From Phycisphaerae bacterium (lineage in GTDB: Bacteria > Planctomycetota > Phycisphaerae > Sedimentisphaerales > Anaerobacaceae), in assembly GCA_017993835.1 (NCBI GenBank), contig JAGOLX010000009.1, positions 1 through 64,000 on the forward strand: a stretch of DNA of 64,000 bases, read 5' to 3'. Both the position numbers and the translations under genes were made by a program. Numbering within the stretch: the first letter of the stretch is position 1; every line of letters starts with the position of its first letter. Below the pieces are notes generated by a model. The model had not been told where the DNA came from. It saw only the letters and a program-made list of their open reading frames with translations, and made no database searches. Positions 34,997 to 45,177 of this stretch are shown here, in pieces.

Positions 34997-37612
34997 ATGA
35001 GAGCACTGCGCCGGGACGTCGGGGACGGCGTCTGCCAAAGGCTGAGAGATCTTGGATTCGACGCTGTGGTGGCGTTCGTACTCCTCGCGAATACGGGGAT
35101 GGAGCGGGTATTCGGCGAGGGGAGTGTGCTGCCGGGACAGGCGCAGGGGTGGCAGGCCGCGGTGCTGGACGCGCAGGACCAAGCCGCATCGCTCGACCCA
35201 AGGAGCGACGCGTTCTCCGCGGCGGTGGAGGAGTTGTCGGCCCGGATGGAACGCGAATTCCCCATGTGCTGGGACTGGTGCCTGCAGGACGTGGGGTCGA
35301 ACTTCGAGTGTTGGCTGTCCCAGGCCGCGATGCGGACCGCGATCGAGAGGGCGACTGCCAACGCGCTGGACGAGCTTGGCGAGGCCGGTCAGGATCTCCG
35401 AAGCGAACTCGACCGCCTCGCGAACGATCTGTCGCCCGCTGATCCGAGTCGCTGGCTTGCGCTGTACGTACGTGCCTGCGAACTCCGGCGCGAGGTTCGT
35501 CTGCGGGATCTGCGCCGGCAGTATCCGCACTGGATCTTCACGAAGCATCACATCCTGGGCGGATCGCACTACGCCTACACGGAAGGGCAGTCCGACGCCC
35601 AGCACGAACGCCAGTTCGATCCCGGTGCGTCCCTGTGCCGGCTCGACCTCGATGGCGACGAAATCCGCGTGCAGACGCTCATTGAGGATACCGACGGCGT
35701 GATTCGCGATCCGGATGTCTCGTGGGACGGTCGGCGCGTGCTCTTCGCCTGGAAGAAGTCCGACCGCGAGGATGACTACCATCTCTACGAGATGACTGTC
35801 GCGGACGGCGAAGTGAGACAGTTGACCCGCGGCCTGGGCTTCGCCGACTACGAGGGCGTCTATCTGCCAAATGATGACATCCTGTTCAACTCGACCCGCT
35901 GTGTCCAGACGGTGGACTGCTGGTGGACGGAGGTCAGCAACCTGTACACGTGCGGCCCGGACGGCCGATATCTGCGCCGGCTCAGCTTCGACCAGGTCCA
36001 CGACAACTACCCGACGGTGATGCCCGACGGGCGGGTAGTCTACACCCGCTGGGAATACAGCGACCGGGGCCAGCTCTTCGTGCAGGGCCTGTTCCAGATG
36101 AACCCCGACGGCACCGCCCAGACCGAACTCTACGGCAACGACTCCTGGTTTCCGACCTCGCTGCTGCACGCCCGCGGCATCCCGGGCACCCACAAGGTGG
36201 TTGCGACCTTCTCTGGTCACCACACGCAGCAGGTGGGCAAGCTCGGGATCGTGGACCCCGCCAAGGGCCGACAGGAGAACAGCGGCACGCAGTTGATCGC
36301 CCCGGTCCGCGAGACGCCTGCCGAGCGGATCGACTTCTACGGCCAGGACGGCGAGCTGTTCCAGTATCCCTATCCGCTCTCGGAGTCGCAGTTCGTGGTG
36401 GCGTACACACCCTTGGGCTGGTCCCGCTCGCCCACTCGCTTCAAGCTGTACTGGATCGCGGCGGATGGCCGGCGGGAGCTGTTGGCTGCCGATCCGGACA
36501 TCTCGTGCGGCCAGCCCGTGCCGCTGGCCGCGAGGCCCAGGCCGCCTATCCGCCCGAGTCTGGTGGATTATCGTCAGACCTCCGGCACGTGCTACCTCCA
36601 AGATATCTACGTGGGTCCGGGTCTGGCCGGCATCCCTCGCGGCACGGTGAAGAGACTGCGAGCGATTGCGCTCGCGTATCGTGCCGCGGGTGTCGGCTGG
36701 AGCTATAACGCGGGGCCGGCGGGCGATGCCCTGGTCTGCACGCCCGTATCTATCGGCAACGGGAGCTGGGATGCCAAGACGGTTCTCGGCGAGGCGACCG
36801 TCCATGCCGACGGCTCGGCGTTCTTCACGTTGCCGGCGCGGACCCCGATCTACTTCCAGGCCATCGACGAGCGAGGCTATGCGGTCCAGACGATGCGGAG
36901 CTGGCTGACCCTGCAGCCGGGAGAGGCGGTTTCGTGCGTCGGGTGTCACGAGTCGAAGAACGACGCGCCGCCGGGAGTCGGGGCCGGACCCAGCCTGGCA
37001 CTGAAGGCCGGACCCCGGGAGCTGGCTCCTTTCCACGACCCGACTCGAGGGTTCAGCTTCGCTCGCGAGATCCAGCCCATCCTGGATCACCATTGCGTCA
37101 GTTGTCACAATGAGCCTCGCAAGGGGGATTACGCCCGCCGTTCGCCGGTGAAGACTGGCGTCTCCGGGGACAAGAGCACCGCCTTCAGCCTGCTGGGCAC
37201 GCCTGTGGTGGAGAACCTGGCGAAGCGGCGGTGGAGCGAGAGCTACCTGGTCCTTGTCGGGGCTGCCGAAAGGACCCTGGAGAACAATCCATACCTGGCG
37301 GGCGTGTCGGATGACCTCGTGAACTGGATCAGCGCCCAGTCGGCGCCGACGATGTTGCCGCCGTATGACGCCGGAGCGGCCCGCAGCCGCCTGCTCTCGC
37401 TCCTCGTCGAGGGCCATTACGATGTGAAACTCGCAAGGGAGGAGGTCGAGCGGATCGCCTGTTGGATCGACTTGCAGGTTCCCTTCTGCGGCGACTACGA
37501 GGAAGCAAACACATGGGACGCCGGGGACAGGGACAAGTACCATCACTTCCTGGAGAAGCGTCGCCGCATGGAAGAGCTGGAGCGACAAAATATTGCAGAG
37601 TGGCTCAAGTAG
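34997..37612 (+). CDS. Hydrazine-synthase-alpha-like dihaem protein with PD40 repeats
   Basis: 871 residues. The centre is a PD40/WD40-like propeller (DPDVSWDGRRVLFAW, LPNDDILFNSTRC, YPTVMPDGRVVYTRWEYSDR) followed by the segment SGTCYLQDIYVGPGLAGIPR seen in hydrazine synthase alpha subunits and their relatives. Two c-type haem sites follow, C647-VG-CH and C700-VS-CH, in the order seen in these proteins. An alpha-helical region of 200 residues stands in front. Haem attachment requires export, yet the N-terminus has only a weak hydrophobic stretch (AVVAFVLLANTG). Outside anammox bacteria such homologues have no known reaction, so hydrazine synthesis is not implied. TAGGAG precedes the start. 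The stop codon lies inside a palindromic repeat. Confidence 0.78.
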   Translation: MRALRRDVGDGVCQRLRDLGFDAVVAFVLLANTGMERVFGEGSVLPGQAQGWQAAVLDAQDQAASLDPRSDAFSAAVEELSARMEREFPMCWDWCLQDVGSNFECWLSQAAMRTAIERATANALDELGEAGQDLRSELDRLANDLSPADPSRWLALYVRACELRREVRLRDLRRQYPHWIFTKHHILGGSHYAYTEGQSDAQHERQFDPGASLCRLDLDGDEIRVQTLIEDTDGVIRDPDVSWDGRRVLFAWKKSDREDDYHLYEMTVADGEVRQLTRGLGFADYEGVYLPNDDILFNSTRCVQTVDCWWTEVSNLYTCGPDGRYLRRLSFDQVHDNYPTVMPDGRVVYTRWEYSDRGQLFVQGLFQMNPDGTAQTELYGNDSWFPTSLLHARGIPGTHKVVATFSGHHTQQVGKLGIVDPAKGRQENSGTQLIAPVRETPAERIDFYGQDGELFQYPYPLSESQFVVAYTPLGWSRSPTRFKLYWIAADGRRELLAADPDISCGQPVPLAARPRPPIRPSLVDYRQTSGTCYLQDIYVGPGLAGIPRGTVKRLRAIALAYRAAGVGWSYNAGPAGDALVCTPVSIGNGSWDAKTVLGEATVHADGSAFFTLPARTPIYFQAIDERGYAVQTMRSWLTLQPGEAVSCVGCHESKNDAPPGVGAGPSLALKAGPRELAPFHDPTRGFSFAREIQPILDHHCVSCHNEPRKGDYARRSPVKTGVSGDKSTAFSLLGTPVVENLAKRRWSESYLVLVGAAERTLENNPYLAGVSDDLVNWISAQSAPTMLPPYDAGAARSRLLSLLVEGHYDVKLAREEVERIACWIDLQVPFCGDYEEANTWDAGDRDKYHHFLEKRRRMEELERQNIAEWLK

Positions 37613-37721
37613 CACGGGCATCTTGCCCGTGAGGAGCCTCAGTAGCATGGGTGTCCCGCCCATGTCTTCAAGATCACAGGCACGATGCCCGTGATACTCC
37701 CGGCCGGGACGGCCGTGCTAC
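37609..37721. repeat. Cluster of four small palindromes bounded by GTAGCAC/GTGCTAC
   Basis: Units: CACGGGCATCTTGCCCGTG (37613-37631), CATGGGTGTCCCGCCCATG (37646-37664), CACAGGCACGATGCCCGTG (37675-37693) and CGGCCGGGACGGCCG (about 37701-37715). The first two follow GTAG; the last ends in GTGCTAC, the complement of the first flank. The first unit contains the stop codon of the preceding gene. Confidence 0.65.
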
Positions 37722-37768
37722 GCAAGTGTCCGGAATCGGGCGCGCCGGTCCAAAAGCGGACACTTGCG
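37721..37768. promoter_or_regulatory. Perfect 12-bp inverted repeat, candidate enhancer site
   Basis: CGCAAGTGTCCG (37721-37732) and CGGACACTTGCG (37757-37768) are exact complements. The right half contains AAGCGGACA, which recurs before the second sigma-54 promoter at 40439-40447, 56-57 bases upstream of the -24 GG in both cases. A response regulator dimer could bind here. Confidence 0.5.
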
Positions 37769-37812
37769 GAAGCTCCGGCCCTCGGCGTGATGTCCCCCGA
37801 GGGGTCGTTTCC

Positions 37813-37828
37813 CGGCACGCTGTTTGCA
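37813..37828 (+). promoter_or_regulatory. Sigma-54 promoter of the first permease gene
   Basis: CGGCACG-CTGT-TTGCA matches the TGGCACG-N4-TTGCW consensus except for the first base. Transcription would begin near 37839, giving a 28-base leader that contains AGGAG before the ATG at 37867. Confidence 0.65.
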
Positions 37829-37866
37829 TCGCCTTGGGTGCGAAGAAGGTGCAGATAGGAGTAACC

Positions 37867-40365
37867 ATGGGAACGTTGCTGCAGGACATCTGTTATGGCC
37901 TGCGAATGCTGAGGAAATCACCGGGCTTCACTGTGATTGCCCTGGTCACTCTGGCCCTCGGCATCGGGGCCAACACCATCATGTTCAGCCTGTCCGACCT
38001 GCTGCTGTTGCGGCCGCGGAACGTGCAAGACGCTGAGCAGTTGGCGTGTTGCGAGACGCGGGACGCCGTCTTCGGGGGCATTCCCTATTCCGGCTATCTC
38101 AGCCTCCGCGACAGCGGGCTGGCCTTCAGTGAGGTCATGGCCCAGGCCGACGATCCGCGGCCTGTCACCCTGGTTCACGGTGACTCGGTCACCCAGGAGC
38201 GCGCGACGTTCGTCTCGGCGAACTACTTCCCATTTCTGGGAGCCGCCCCGGCGCGGGGACGGGGTTTCCTGCCGGCGGAGGAGCGGGTGGGCGGTGCTCC
38301 CGTCGTGGTCCTGAGCCATCGGCTCTGGCGTCGGCTCGGCGCCGATCCGACGCTCGTCGGCGAGGTGTTGAGCGTCAACGGCGTCCGCTGCGAGGTTGTC
38401 GGGGTGGCGCCGGAGGGCTTCACCGGCGTCGCCCTCATCGGGCCCGACCTTTGGCTGCCGCTGGGGAGCTATCTCCCGGTGGCCGAGCTGGCCCGAGGGG
38501 CGACGCGACACCCGAACGCCTCGCCGGATCGCGACTATCCCTGGCTCCACGTCCTGGGACGGCTTCAGCCGGGATCGAGCATGTCGGTCGCCCAGGCCCA
38601 ACTGCAAGCGCTGGTCCCGCGCTTCAAAGCGGAGTACCCCAGACAATGGCGGGAGAACACTTCGCTCGCCCTCCGTCGGCCGGGGCGGTTCCTCATCGAT
38701 ATCGACATCGAACAGGAGCGGCTGTCGACGGCCATCTTCAGTGCGATCCTGATGGCCGCGTCCGCCATTATCCTGGGCATCGCCTGCCTGAACCTGGCGA
38801 ACATGCTGGTGGTTCAGGGGACCGGTCGCCAGCGGGAGATTGCCGTCCGGATGGCGATGGGCGGGGGCCGGTTGCGGATCATTCGACAGTTGCTCATCGA
38901 GTCTTCCTTATTGGCGCTGCTGGGAGGGGCCTTGGGTGTTCTGCTGGCCTTCTGGGGCGTGAAAGTCCTCAACGCATGCATCGCCACCGTGCAGGACGCC
39001 GAACTGAGAAGTTTCACGCCCGGACTCAACGGGCGTGTGCTCGTCGCGACCCTGGGTTTCTGTCTGCTCGCCACGCTGTCATTCGGCTTGCGACCGGCCC
39101 TGTACCTGTCCAGACGTGACATCGCCGGGGAGATGAAGGCCTCGGGCGGCAGCGTGCTCGGCGCGGGTCGGAGGAGGCGGGGCAGTCTCTCGGTGGGCGG
39201 GCAGATTGCTCTGGCCGTGGTGCTGGTGATGAGCGCGACCCTGCTGACGCGGAGCGCCCTGCAATGGGCACGTCCCGATCCGGGGTTCAACCTGCACGAC
39301 AAGCTGGTCATCCAGGTCGATCCGCTCTCCGCCGGGTACGACCCGACCCGGAGCGTCCAGGCCTGCGAAGCCCTGGCCGACCATCTGGCGTCCCTGCCGG
39401 AGGTGAAGGCCGTGGGGACGTCCCCTCGATTTTTCTTCGGTGGTCGCGGCCCGATGTCCATCTACGAGTACACGCCGGGGGCCCAAGAGGACGGGTCGAG
39501 AAAACACCTTGCCCGGTGGGCCGCCGTGACCGATGTCGGTCGCGATTACTTCACGGCGCTGGAGATTCCTCTGCTGCAGGGACGTCTGTTCGACCGCCTG
39601 GACAGCGCTCCCGGCGCCGAGAAGGTGGTGATCATCGACGAATACCTGGCGCGGAGACTCCGGCCCGACGGCAACGCGCTCGGCTGTTTCATCCAGTCCG
39701 GATTCAACACGGATTACTCGGACCCCCGCCGGGTGGTCGGGATCGTCGCCAATGTGCCGGGCATCGGCGAGCGGGAGGTCTTTGCCCAAACCTATACGCC
39801 GGCCGAATCCGACCAGTTGTCCCCGTACCTCTATCTCCACGTCCGGGACGGCGGGTCGGCGGCTCTGACGCAGCGGGTCTGCGATGCCGTCCATCAGGTC
39901 GACGCACGGCTACCGATCCTCTCGGTGGCCACGCTGGCCCAAAGGCATCGCGACGACGCCTCGCTCTGGTTCGCACGATTCGGCGCCCGGCTGGCGTCGG
40001 CCGCCGGGGCGGCCGCCCTGTTCCTCGCGGCGCTGGGCATCTACGCGATCAAGGCCTACCTGGTCGCCTCACGCACGTCGGAGATCGGCGTCCGCAAGGC
40101 CCTCGGCGCCACCCAGGGGAGCATCGCGGGCATGGTCCTGCGCGAGGGGCTGGCGTCGACGGTCGTGGGACTGCTTGTCGGCCTGTTGTTGGGATCGGGC
40201 GTGGCCACGGTATCCGCCAGCCTCCTTTACGGCGTGAGCCCCGTCGATCCGGTCAGCATCCTGGTGACGGCGGCGCTGTTGGGCGTCGCCTCGCTGTTGG
40301 CCGGCTATCTCCCGGCTCGCCGGGCGGCGCGGGTGGATCCGATGATGGCGTTGCGATGCGAATAG
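37867..40365 (+). CDS. ADOP/MacB-type ABC transporter permease 1
   Basis: 832 residues with the double MacB_PCD-FtsX layout of the acidobacterial duplicated orphan permease (ADOP) family. The start is MGTLLQDICYGLRMLRKSPG, then a first helix (about 21-43), a periplasmic core domain (NYFPFLGAAPARGRGF), three helices, a further helix (QIALAVVLVMSATLL) with a second core domain, and three final helices ending ARRAARVDPMMALRCE. It is most like the permease at 52152 (shared GFTG-x-x-L-x-GPD-x-WLPLG and LVQG-x-x-R). It has its own sigma-54 promoter. The adaptor gene follows 157 bases later behind a second such promoter. No ATPase is fused, so it must rely on the separate ATPases downstream. Confidence 0.88.
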   Translation: MGTLLQDICYGLRMLRKSPGFTVIALVTLALGIGANTIMFSLSDLLLLRPRNVQDAEQLACCETRDAVFGGIPYSGYLSLRDSGLAFSEVMAQADDPRPVTLVHGDSVTQERATFVSANYFPFLGAAPARGRGFLPAEERVGGAPVVVLSHRLWRRLGADPTLVGEVLSVNGVRCEVVGVAPEGFTGVALIGPDLWLPLGSYLPVAELARGATRHPNASPDRDYPWLHVLGRLQPGSSMSVAQAQLQALVPRFKAEYPRQWRENTSLALRRPGRFLIDIDIEQERLSTAIFSAILMAASAIILGIACLNLANMLVVQGTGRQREIAVRMAMGGGRLRIIRQLLIESSLLALLGGALGVLLAFWGVKVLNACIATVQDAELRSFTPGLNGRVLVATLGFCLLATLSFGLRPALYLSRRDIAGEMKASGGSVLGAGRRRRGSLSVGGQIALAVVLVMSATLLTRSALQWARPDPGFNLHDKLVIQVDPLSAGYDPTRSVQACEALADHLASLPEVKAVGTSPRFFFGGRGPMSIYEYTPGAQEDGSRKHLARWAAVTDVGRDYFTALEIPLLQGRLFDRLDSAPGAEKVVIIDEYLARRLRPDGNALGCFIQSGFNTDYSDPRRVVGIVANVPGIGEREVFAQTYTPAESDQLSPYLYLHVRDGGSAALTQRVCDAVHQVDARLPILSVATLAQRHRDDASLWFARFGARLASAAGAAALFLAALGIYAIKAYLVASRTSEIGVRKALGATQGSIAGMVLREGLASTVVGLLVGLLLGSGVATVSASLLYGVSPVDPVSILVTAALLGVASLLAGYLPARRAARVDPMMALRCE

Positions 40366-40440
40366 CAGTAGGCCGTTGTCCCCAGAATGCGTGCCCATGC
40401 GCGGCGCTGCGCCCGGATTTGGGCGCGACAATCGCAGAAG

Positions 40441-40511
40441 CGGACAAATCAAAGGACGCCGTCGTCACGCCGTGCGTCCCAAGCATCTTGTTCTCTGGCA
40501 CGCTGATTGCT
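40441..40511 (+). promoter_or_regulatory. Sigma-54 promoter and upstream element of the adaptor/ABC operon
   Basis: TGGCACG-CTGA-TTGCT (40496-40511) is a full match to the sigma-54 consensus. CGGACA at 40441 and GTCCC at 40476 are 35 bases apart, exactly as before the first promoter (37757 and 37792). The expected start of transcription, near 40522, is next to the annotated ATG at 40523. Confidence 0.7.
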
Positions 40512-40522
40512 GAGGATGAGTC

Positions 40523-41785
40523 ATGGACATACCGCGAAAATCGGCAAAACGGATGAAACTGATTCGACGGGGTCTGATCGCGATGACCGGGTTGATCGTG
40601 ATCGCTGTGATTACGGTCGTGGTCTCACGACTGGAACCTGCAGCTCCCTCCGTGGACCGCAGGACCCTCTGGCTGGACAAGGCCAAACGAGGTCCCATGC
40701 TCCGCCAGGTGCGAGGCGTTGGGACGCTCGTATCCGAAGATATCCTCTGGGTGCCGGCGGGCGTGGCAGGGCGGGTCGTGCGGATCCTCGTCGAGCCGGG
40801 CGCCGTCGTCGAGCCGAACACCGTGCTCCTGGAACTGCACAATCCCGAACTGGAGCTGGAATTGTTCAACGCGGAGTCGGAATGGAAGATGGCCCTGGCC
40901 CGGCAGACCGTACAGAAGGCGGAGCTCCAGGGCCAGTTGCTGCAGACGGAGGGGAGTGTCGCCGGGCATCAGGCGAGCTACGATGAAGCGGTGCTCCAGG
41001 CGGAAGTGGACCAGAAGGAATATGAGAACGATCTGATCTCCGAGCAGCAGATCAAGCTCTCCAAAGCCAGAGTCGAGCAGAGGAAGAGGGTCCTGGAGAT
41101 CAACAAGCAGTGTCTGGAGATGTCCCGCTATCAGACGATCCCCGCTCAACTGGCGGAGACGGATGCGACCGTGCTCAAGGCCAAATCGTTGTATGAGCTG
41201 AAGAAGGCCCAGGTTGAGTCTCTTCGCGTTCGAGCCGGCACGGCGGGGGTTCTGGCCCAGGTCAAAGAGAAGATCGAGCCGGGACAATCGGTTTCCCCGA
41301 GCACGATCGTCGCCAAGATCACCAATCCGAAAAAGCTCAAGGCGCAGTTGAAGGTCCCCGAGGCGCAGGCCCGCGACCTGCTCCTGGGCCTGCCGGCGGA
41401 GGTGGACACGCACCACGGGACGGTCATGGGTAAGGTTTCCCGGATCGACCCGACGGTTATGGAGGGCAACGTGACGGTCGATGTCTCGCTCGATGGCGAG
41501 CTGCCCCTCGGGGCCCGGCCGGACCTGTCCGTCGTCGGCACGGTTGAGATCGAGCGGCTGGATGATGTCCTGAGCGTGGGCCGGCCGGTCTATGCCTCCA
41601 CGGAAGGGGCCACCGAGCTGTTCAAGGTCGTCGAGGACGGCCGGTTCGCGGTGCGGAGCCGTGTCCAATTCGGCCGAAGCTCCGTCAGCACGATCGAGAT
41701 TCTTGACGGCCTCCAGGTGGGCGACGAGATTATCCTGAGCGACATGTCCCAGTGGGACGGTCAGGACCGGATCAGACTGAAGTGA
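40523..41785 (+). CDS. Periplasmic adaptor (HlyD/RND-type membrane fusion protein)
   Basis: 420 residues. A basic leader and one membrane anchor (LIAMTGLIVIAVITVVV) are followed by the first barrel/lipoyl half (WVPAGVAGRVVRILVEPGAV, TVLLELHNPELE). A long coiled-coil hairpin comes next (about residues 110-230, rich in Glu, Lys and Gln), then the second lipoyl half (LRVRAGTAGVLAQVKEKIEP) and beta-barrel region (LPAEVDTHHGTVMGKVSRID). It should bridge the inner-membrane ABC complex and the TolC-type protein encoded at 57214. An ATG at 40553 would leave a 30-base leader behind the sigma-54 promoter, whereas the ATG at 40523, with GAGGA upstream, would be almost leaderless. Confidence 0.88.
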   Translation: MDIPRKSAKRMKLIRRGLIAMTGLIVIAVITVVVSRLEPAAPSVDRRTLWLDKAKRGPMLRQVRGVGTLVSEDILWVPAGVAGRVVRILVEPGAVVEPNTVLLELHNPELELELFNAESEWKMALARQTVQKAELQGQLLQTEGSVAGHQASYDEAVLQAEVDQKEYENDLISEQQIKLSKARVEQRKRVLEINKQCLEMSRYQTIPAQLAETDATVLKAKSLYELKKAQVESLRVRAGTAGVLAQVKEKIEPGQSVSPSTIVAKITNPKKLKAQLKVPEAQARDLLLGLPAEVDTHHGTVMGKVSRIDPTVMEGNVTVDVSLDGELPLGARPDLSVVGTVEIERLDDVLSVGRPVYASTEGATELFKVVEDGRFAVRSRVQFGRSSVSTIEILDGLQVGDEIILSDMSQWDGQDRIRLK

Positions 41786-41965
41786 GAAACTCGAATATCG
41801 AAACTCGAAATTCAAAACAAGCACGAATGATCGAAACCCAGATGTTCCAAACGGACCATCGGGCGGGCGACAGTGTTTCCGCCATTTGGATTGCGTGCTC
41901 AGGATCTGTTTCGGATTTCGCGCTTCGAATTTCGGCTTTGTTCTTTGTATTGGACTTCTGAATAG
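41786..41965. repeat. AT-rich dispersed element between adaptor and ATPase genes
   Basis: The left end is rich in CGAA repeats (CTCGAATATCGAAACTCGAA); the right end carries their complements (TTTCGGATTTCGCGCTTCGA, then AATTTCGGCTTTG). The composition is unlike the GC-rich genes on both sides. The two ends can pair imperfectly, leaving a central GC-richer part. No coding potential is seen. Confidence 0.4.
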
Positions 41966-41975
41966 GAACTGACAT

Positions 41976-42724
<749 letters not shown>

Positions 42725-42725
<1 letters not shown>

Positions 42726-45121
42726 TGACAACACTCTGGCAGGATGTTCGTTATGCCTCCCGCATGTTCCTCAAGGCCCCGGGCTTTGCCGTGATGGTCC
42801 TGGGGATTCTGGCAGTCGGCATGGGCGGCAGCATGATGATCTTCAGCATCTACAACGAGATGAATCTGCGGCCGTTCCCCGTGCCCGATCAGGAACGGCT
42901 CGCGGACCTGGACGAGCGGGCGCCCGAGTGGAACCTGGAATACACCGGCATGGCATACCGGGACTTCCACGATTGGCGCCGGTTGAATCAGACGTTCGAC
43001 TGCATGACCGTGTGGGAACACATGGGATGGAACCTCTCGCTGGACGGCCGCACCGAGCGGGTCGACGGTGTCCGCGTGACACACGACTACTTTGATGTCT
43101 TGCAGATCAGACCCGTCTTGGGCCGGCGCTTCGTCGAAGAGGATGACCGGCCGGGCGCTGCCCGCGTGGCCATCCTCAGCGCCAATCTCTGGCAACAGAT
43201 GTACGGCGAGGCCGCGGACGTCATCGGCCGTTCACTACGTCTCGACGGCGAACCGCACACGATCGTGGGCGTGCTGCCGCGTGACACGGCGTTCCCGGTG
43301 CGAACCGACTTGTGGGTGCCGCTGGCCCTGGACCCGGCTTCACCCGGCGGCTGGTATCTGCGGGGGATTGGAAAGCTCAAGGCCGGAGTGGGGCTCGCCG
43401 GCGCGCAGGCCGATTTGGAGCACGTCCATCGGGGAATGATCGACGAGCGACCTGTCAACAAGAGCACGATCCCGCGGCTGACCCCGCTGCGGGTTCGATT
43501 CATGGGAGAGTCTCGACACGTCACGTCCCTGCTGCTGGCGGCGGCGGGCATGGTCCTGCTGCTGGCGTGCTGCAACATCGCCGGGATGATGTTGGCCCGC
43601 GGTATGACGCGAAGCAAGGAACTGGCGGTTCGTCTTGCCCTGGGGGCTCCACGCAGCCGCATCGTTCGTCAGGTGCTCACGGAGACTCTCGTGCTGTGTA
43701 TCCCCGGCGCTCTCCTGGGCGCACTGCTGAGCCGCGTTGGCCTGGGGTTCCTGCTGCGGAGTGTGTCGGAGCACTTGGCGCCGTGGATGACGTTCGCCCT
43801 GGACGGGCGGGTGATTGCATTCTGCGCCGGGGTTGTCGGTCTGGCGACGATCTTGTCGGGTATCATCCCCGCGATACACGCCGCCTCCGGTGGGAACGCC
43901 GACACGACTCTGCGGGCGACCGCCTCGCGATCCACTGTGTCGCTGCCCGGACGGCGCAGCCTCAGTGGGATTGTGGCGGGGGAAATTGCGCTGGCCATGA
44001 CCCTTTCGGTGGGTGCGGTCCTGTTGCTCCAGGCGTTTTGGAAGGTCTGTCGGGTGGAACCCGGGTTTCGGACGCAGGGGATCCTGACCTATCGGATCAG
44101 TCTGCCCCTCGATCAGTACAAGGACCACAGCTCGCGACAGGCGTTCTTCGAGAGCCATCTGGAGCGAATTCGGGCGTTGCCGCCCGTCCAGCGGGCCTCG
44201 TTCTCCGATCTCAGCCCACTGGCCGGGCACAGCGGCAACTTCCTCGATGTCGAAGGTGTCACGCGAGCCCCCGGCGAGATCAACCCGGTCGTCCTCACGC
44301 AAATCGTGACGACTGACTACTTCGAGACTTTGGGGATCGAGTTGCTGGTCGGTCGGCCCTTCAGTGCGGAGGACTGCGTCCCGGATGCCGAACGGACGGC
44401 CATTGTCAGCGAGATGTTCGCAAAGCGGTTCGCCTCGAACGAGGCTGCGCTGGGCAAGCGAATTGCATTCCAGGGGTCCGACAAGTGGATGCGCGTGATC
44501 GCAGTCGCGAAGGACGTTCGGCACTACGGGCTGGATCAGGCCATACGTCCGGCGGTCTATCTGCCTGCGAGCGATCCCCGTTCTTCCATGGCGGCCACCG
44601 TGCGCACCACGGGCGATCCGCTGGCCCTCGTGCCGGCGGTGCGCGAGATCGTCCGGTCCGCCGATCCGATGCTGTCCGTCCATGACGTTCAGACCCTGTG
44701 CGATCGCGTGCATGACTCCCTGTGGATCCGGCGCACCTATTCCTGGTTGATCGGCGTATTTGCGGCCGTGGCGGCGATCATGGCCGTGGGCGGGGTCTAC
44801 GGCATGATGAGCTACTCCGTGAGTCGGAGAATCCGGGAGACGGGCATTCGCCTGGCCCTGGGAGCAGGAACCGGCGACATCATCCGACACCTCCTTGCCC
44901 AGGGCGGTCGCGTCATCGGCGTCGGTCTGGCTGCGGGGCTGGTTGGCGCGATGGTCATGGGACGGCTTCTATCCCGACTCTTGTTTGGTGTCAGCATGGT
45001 GGATCTCAGGGCCATGCTCGGGGTCATCGCGCTGCTTCTGTTCGTCACGTTGTTGGCCTGCTACGTCCCTGCCCGGCGGGCGGCGAAGATCGATCCGATG
45101 GTGGCGCTGCGATGTGAATGA
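42725..45121 (+). CDS. ADOP/MacB-type ABC transporter permease 2
   Basis: 798 residues, the shortest of the six permeases here. It begins MTTLWQDVRYASRMFLKAPG and has the first helix (VMVLGILAVGMGGSMMIFSI), a periplasmic core (DYFDVLQIRPVLGRRF), helices around 270-400 (LLAAAGMVLLLACCNIAGMM), a second core with PGFRTQGILTYRISLPL, and final helices ending ARRAAKIDPMVALRCE. An alternative GTG start lies one codon upstream. It is coupled to the ATPase gene in front and its last bases overlap a possible ATG (45118) of the second ATPase gene, so the ATPase-permease-ATPase order is tight. Confidence 0.88.
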
Positions 45122-45177
45122 GACAGAGGGTATATCAACAACCGATGACCTGGAATTGGAGATTGAAGAACGTGGCT

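Noticed and set aside
34997-37612. Annotation as true hydrazine synthase subunit (hzsA)
   Set aside because: No other anammox genes are present and the N-terminal half differs, so only a -like call is supported.
34961-37663. A 900-codon open frame on the minus strand
   Set aside because: It is antisense to the hydrazine-synthase-like gene, whose haem and propeller motifs are clear.
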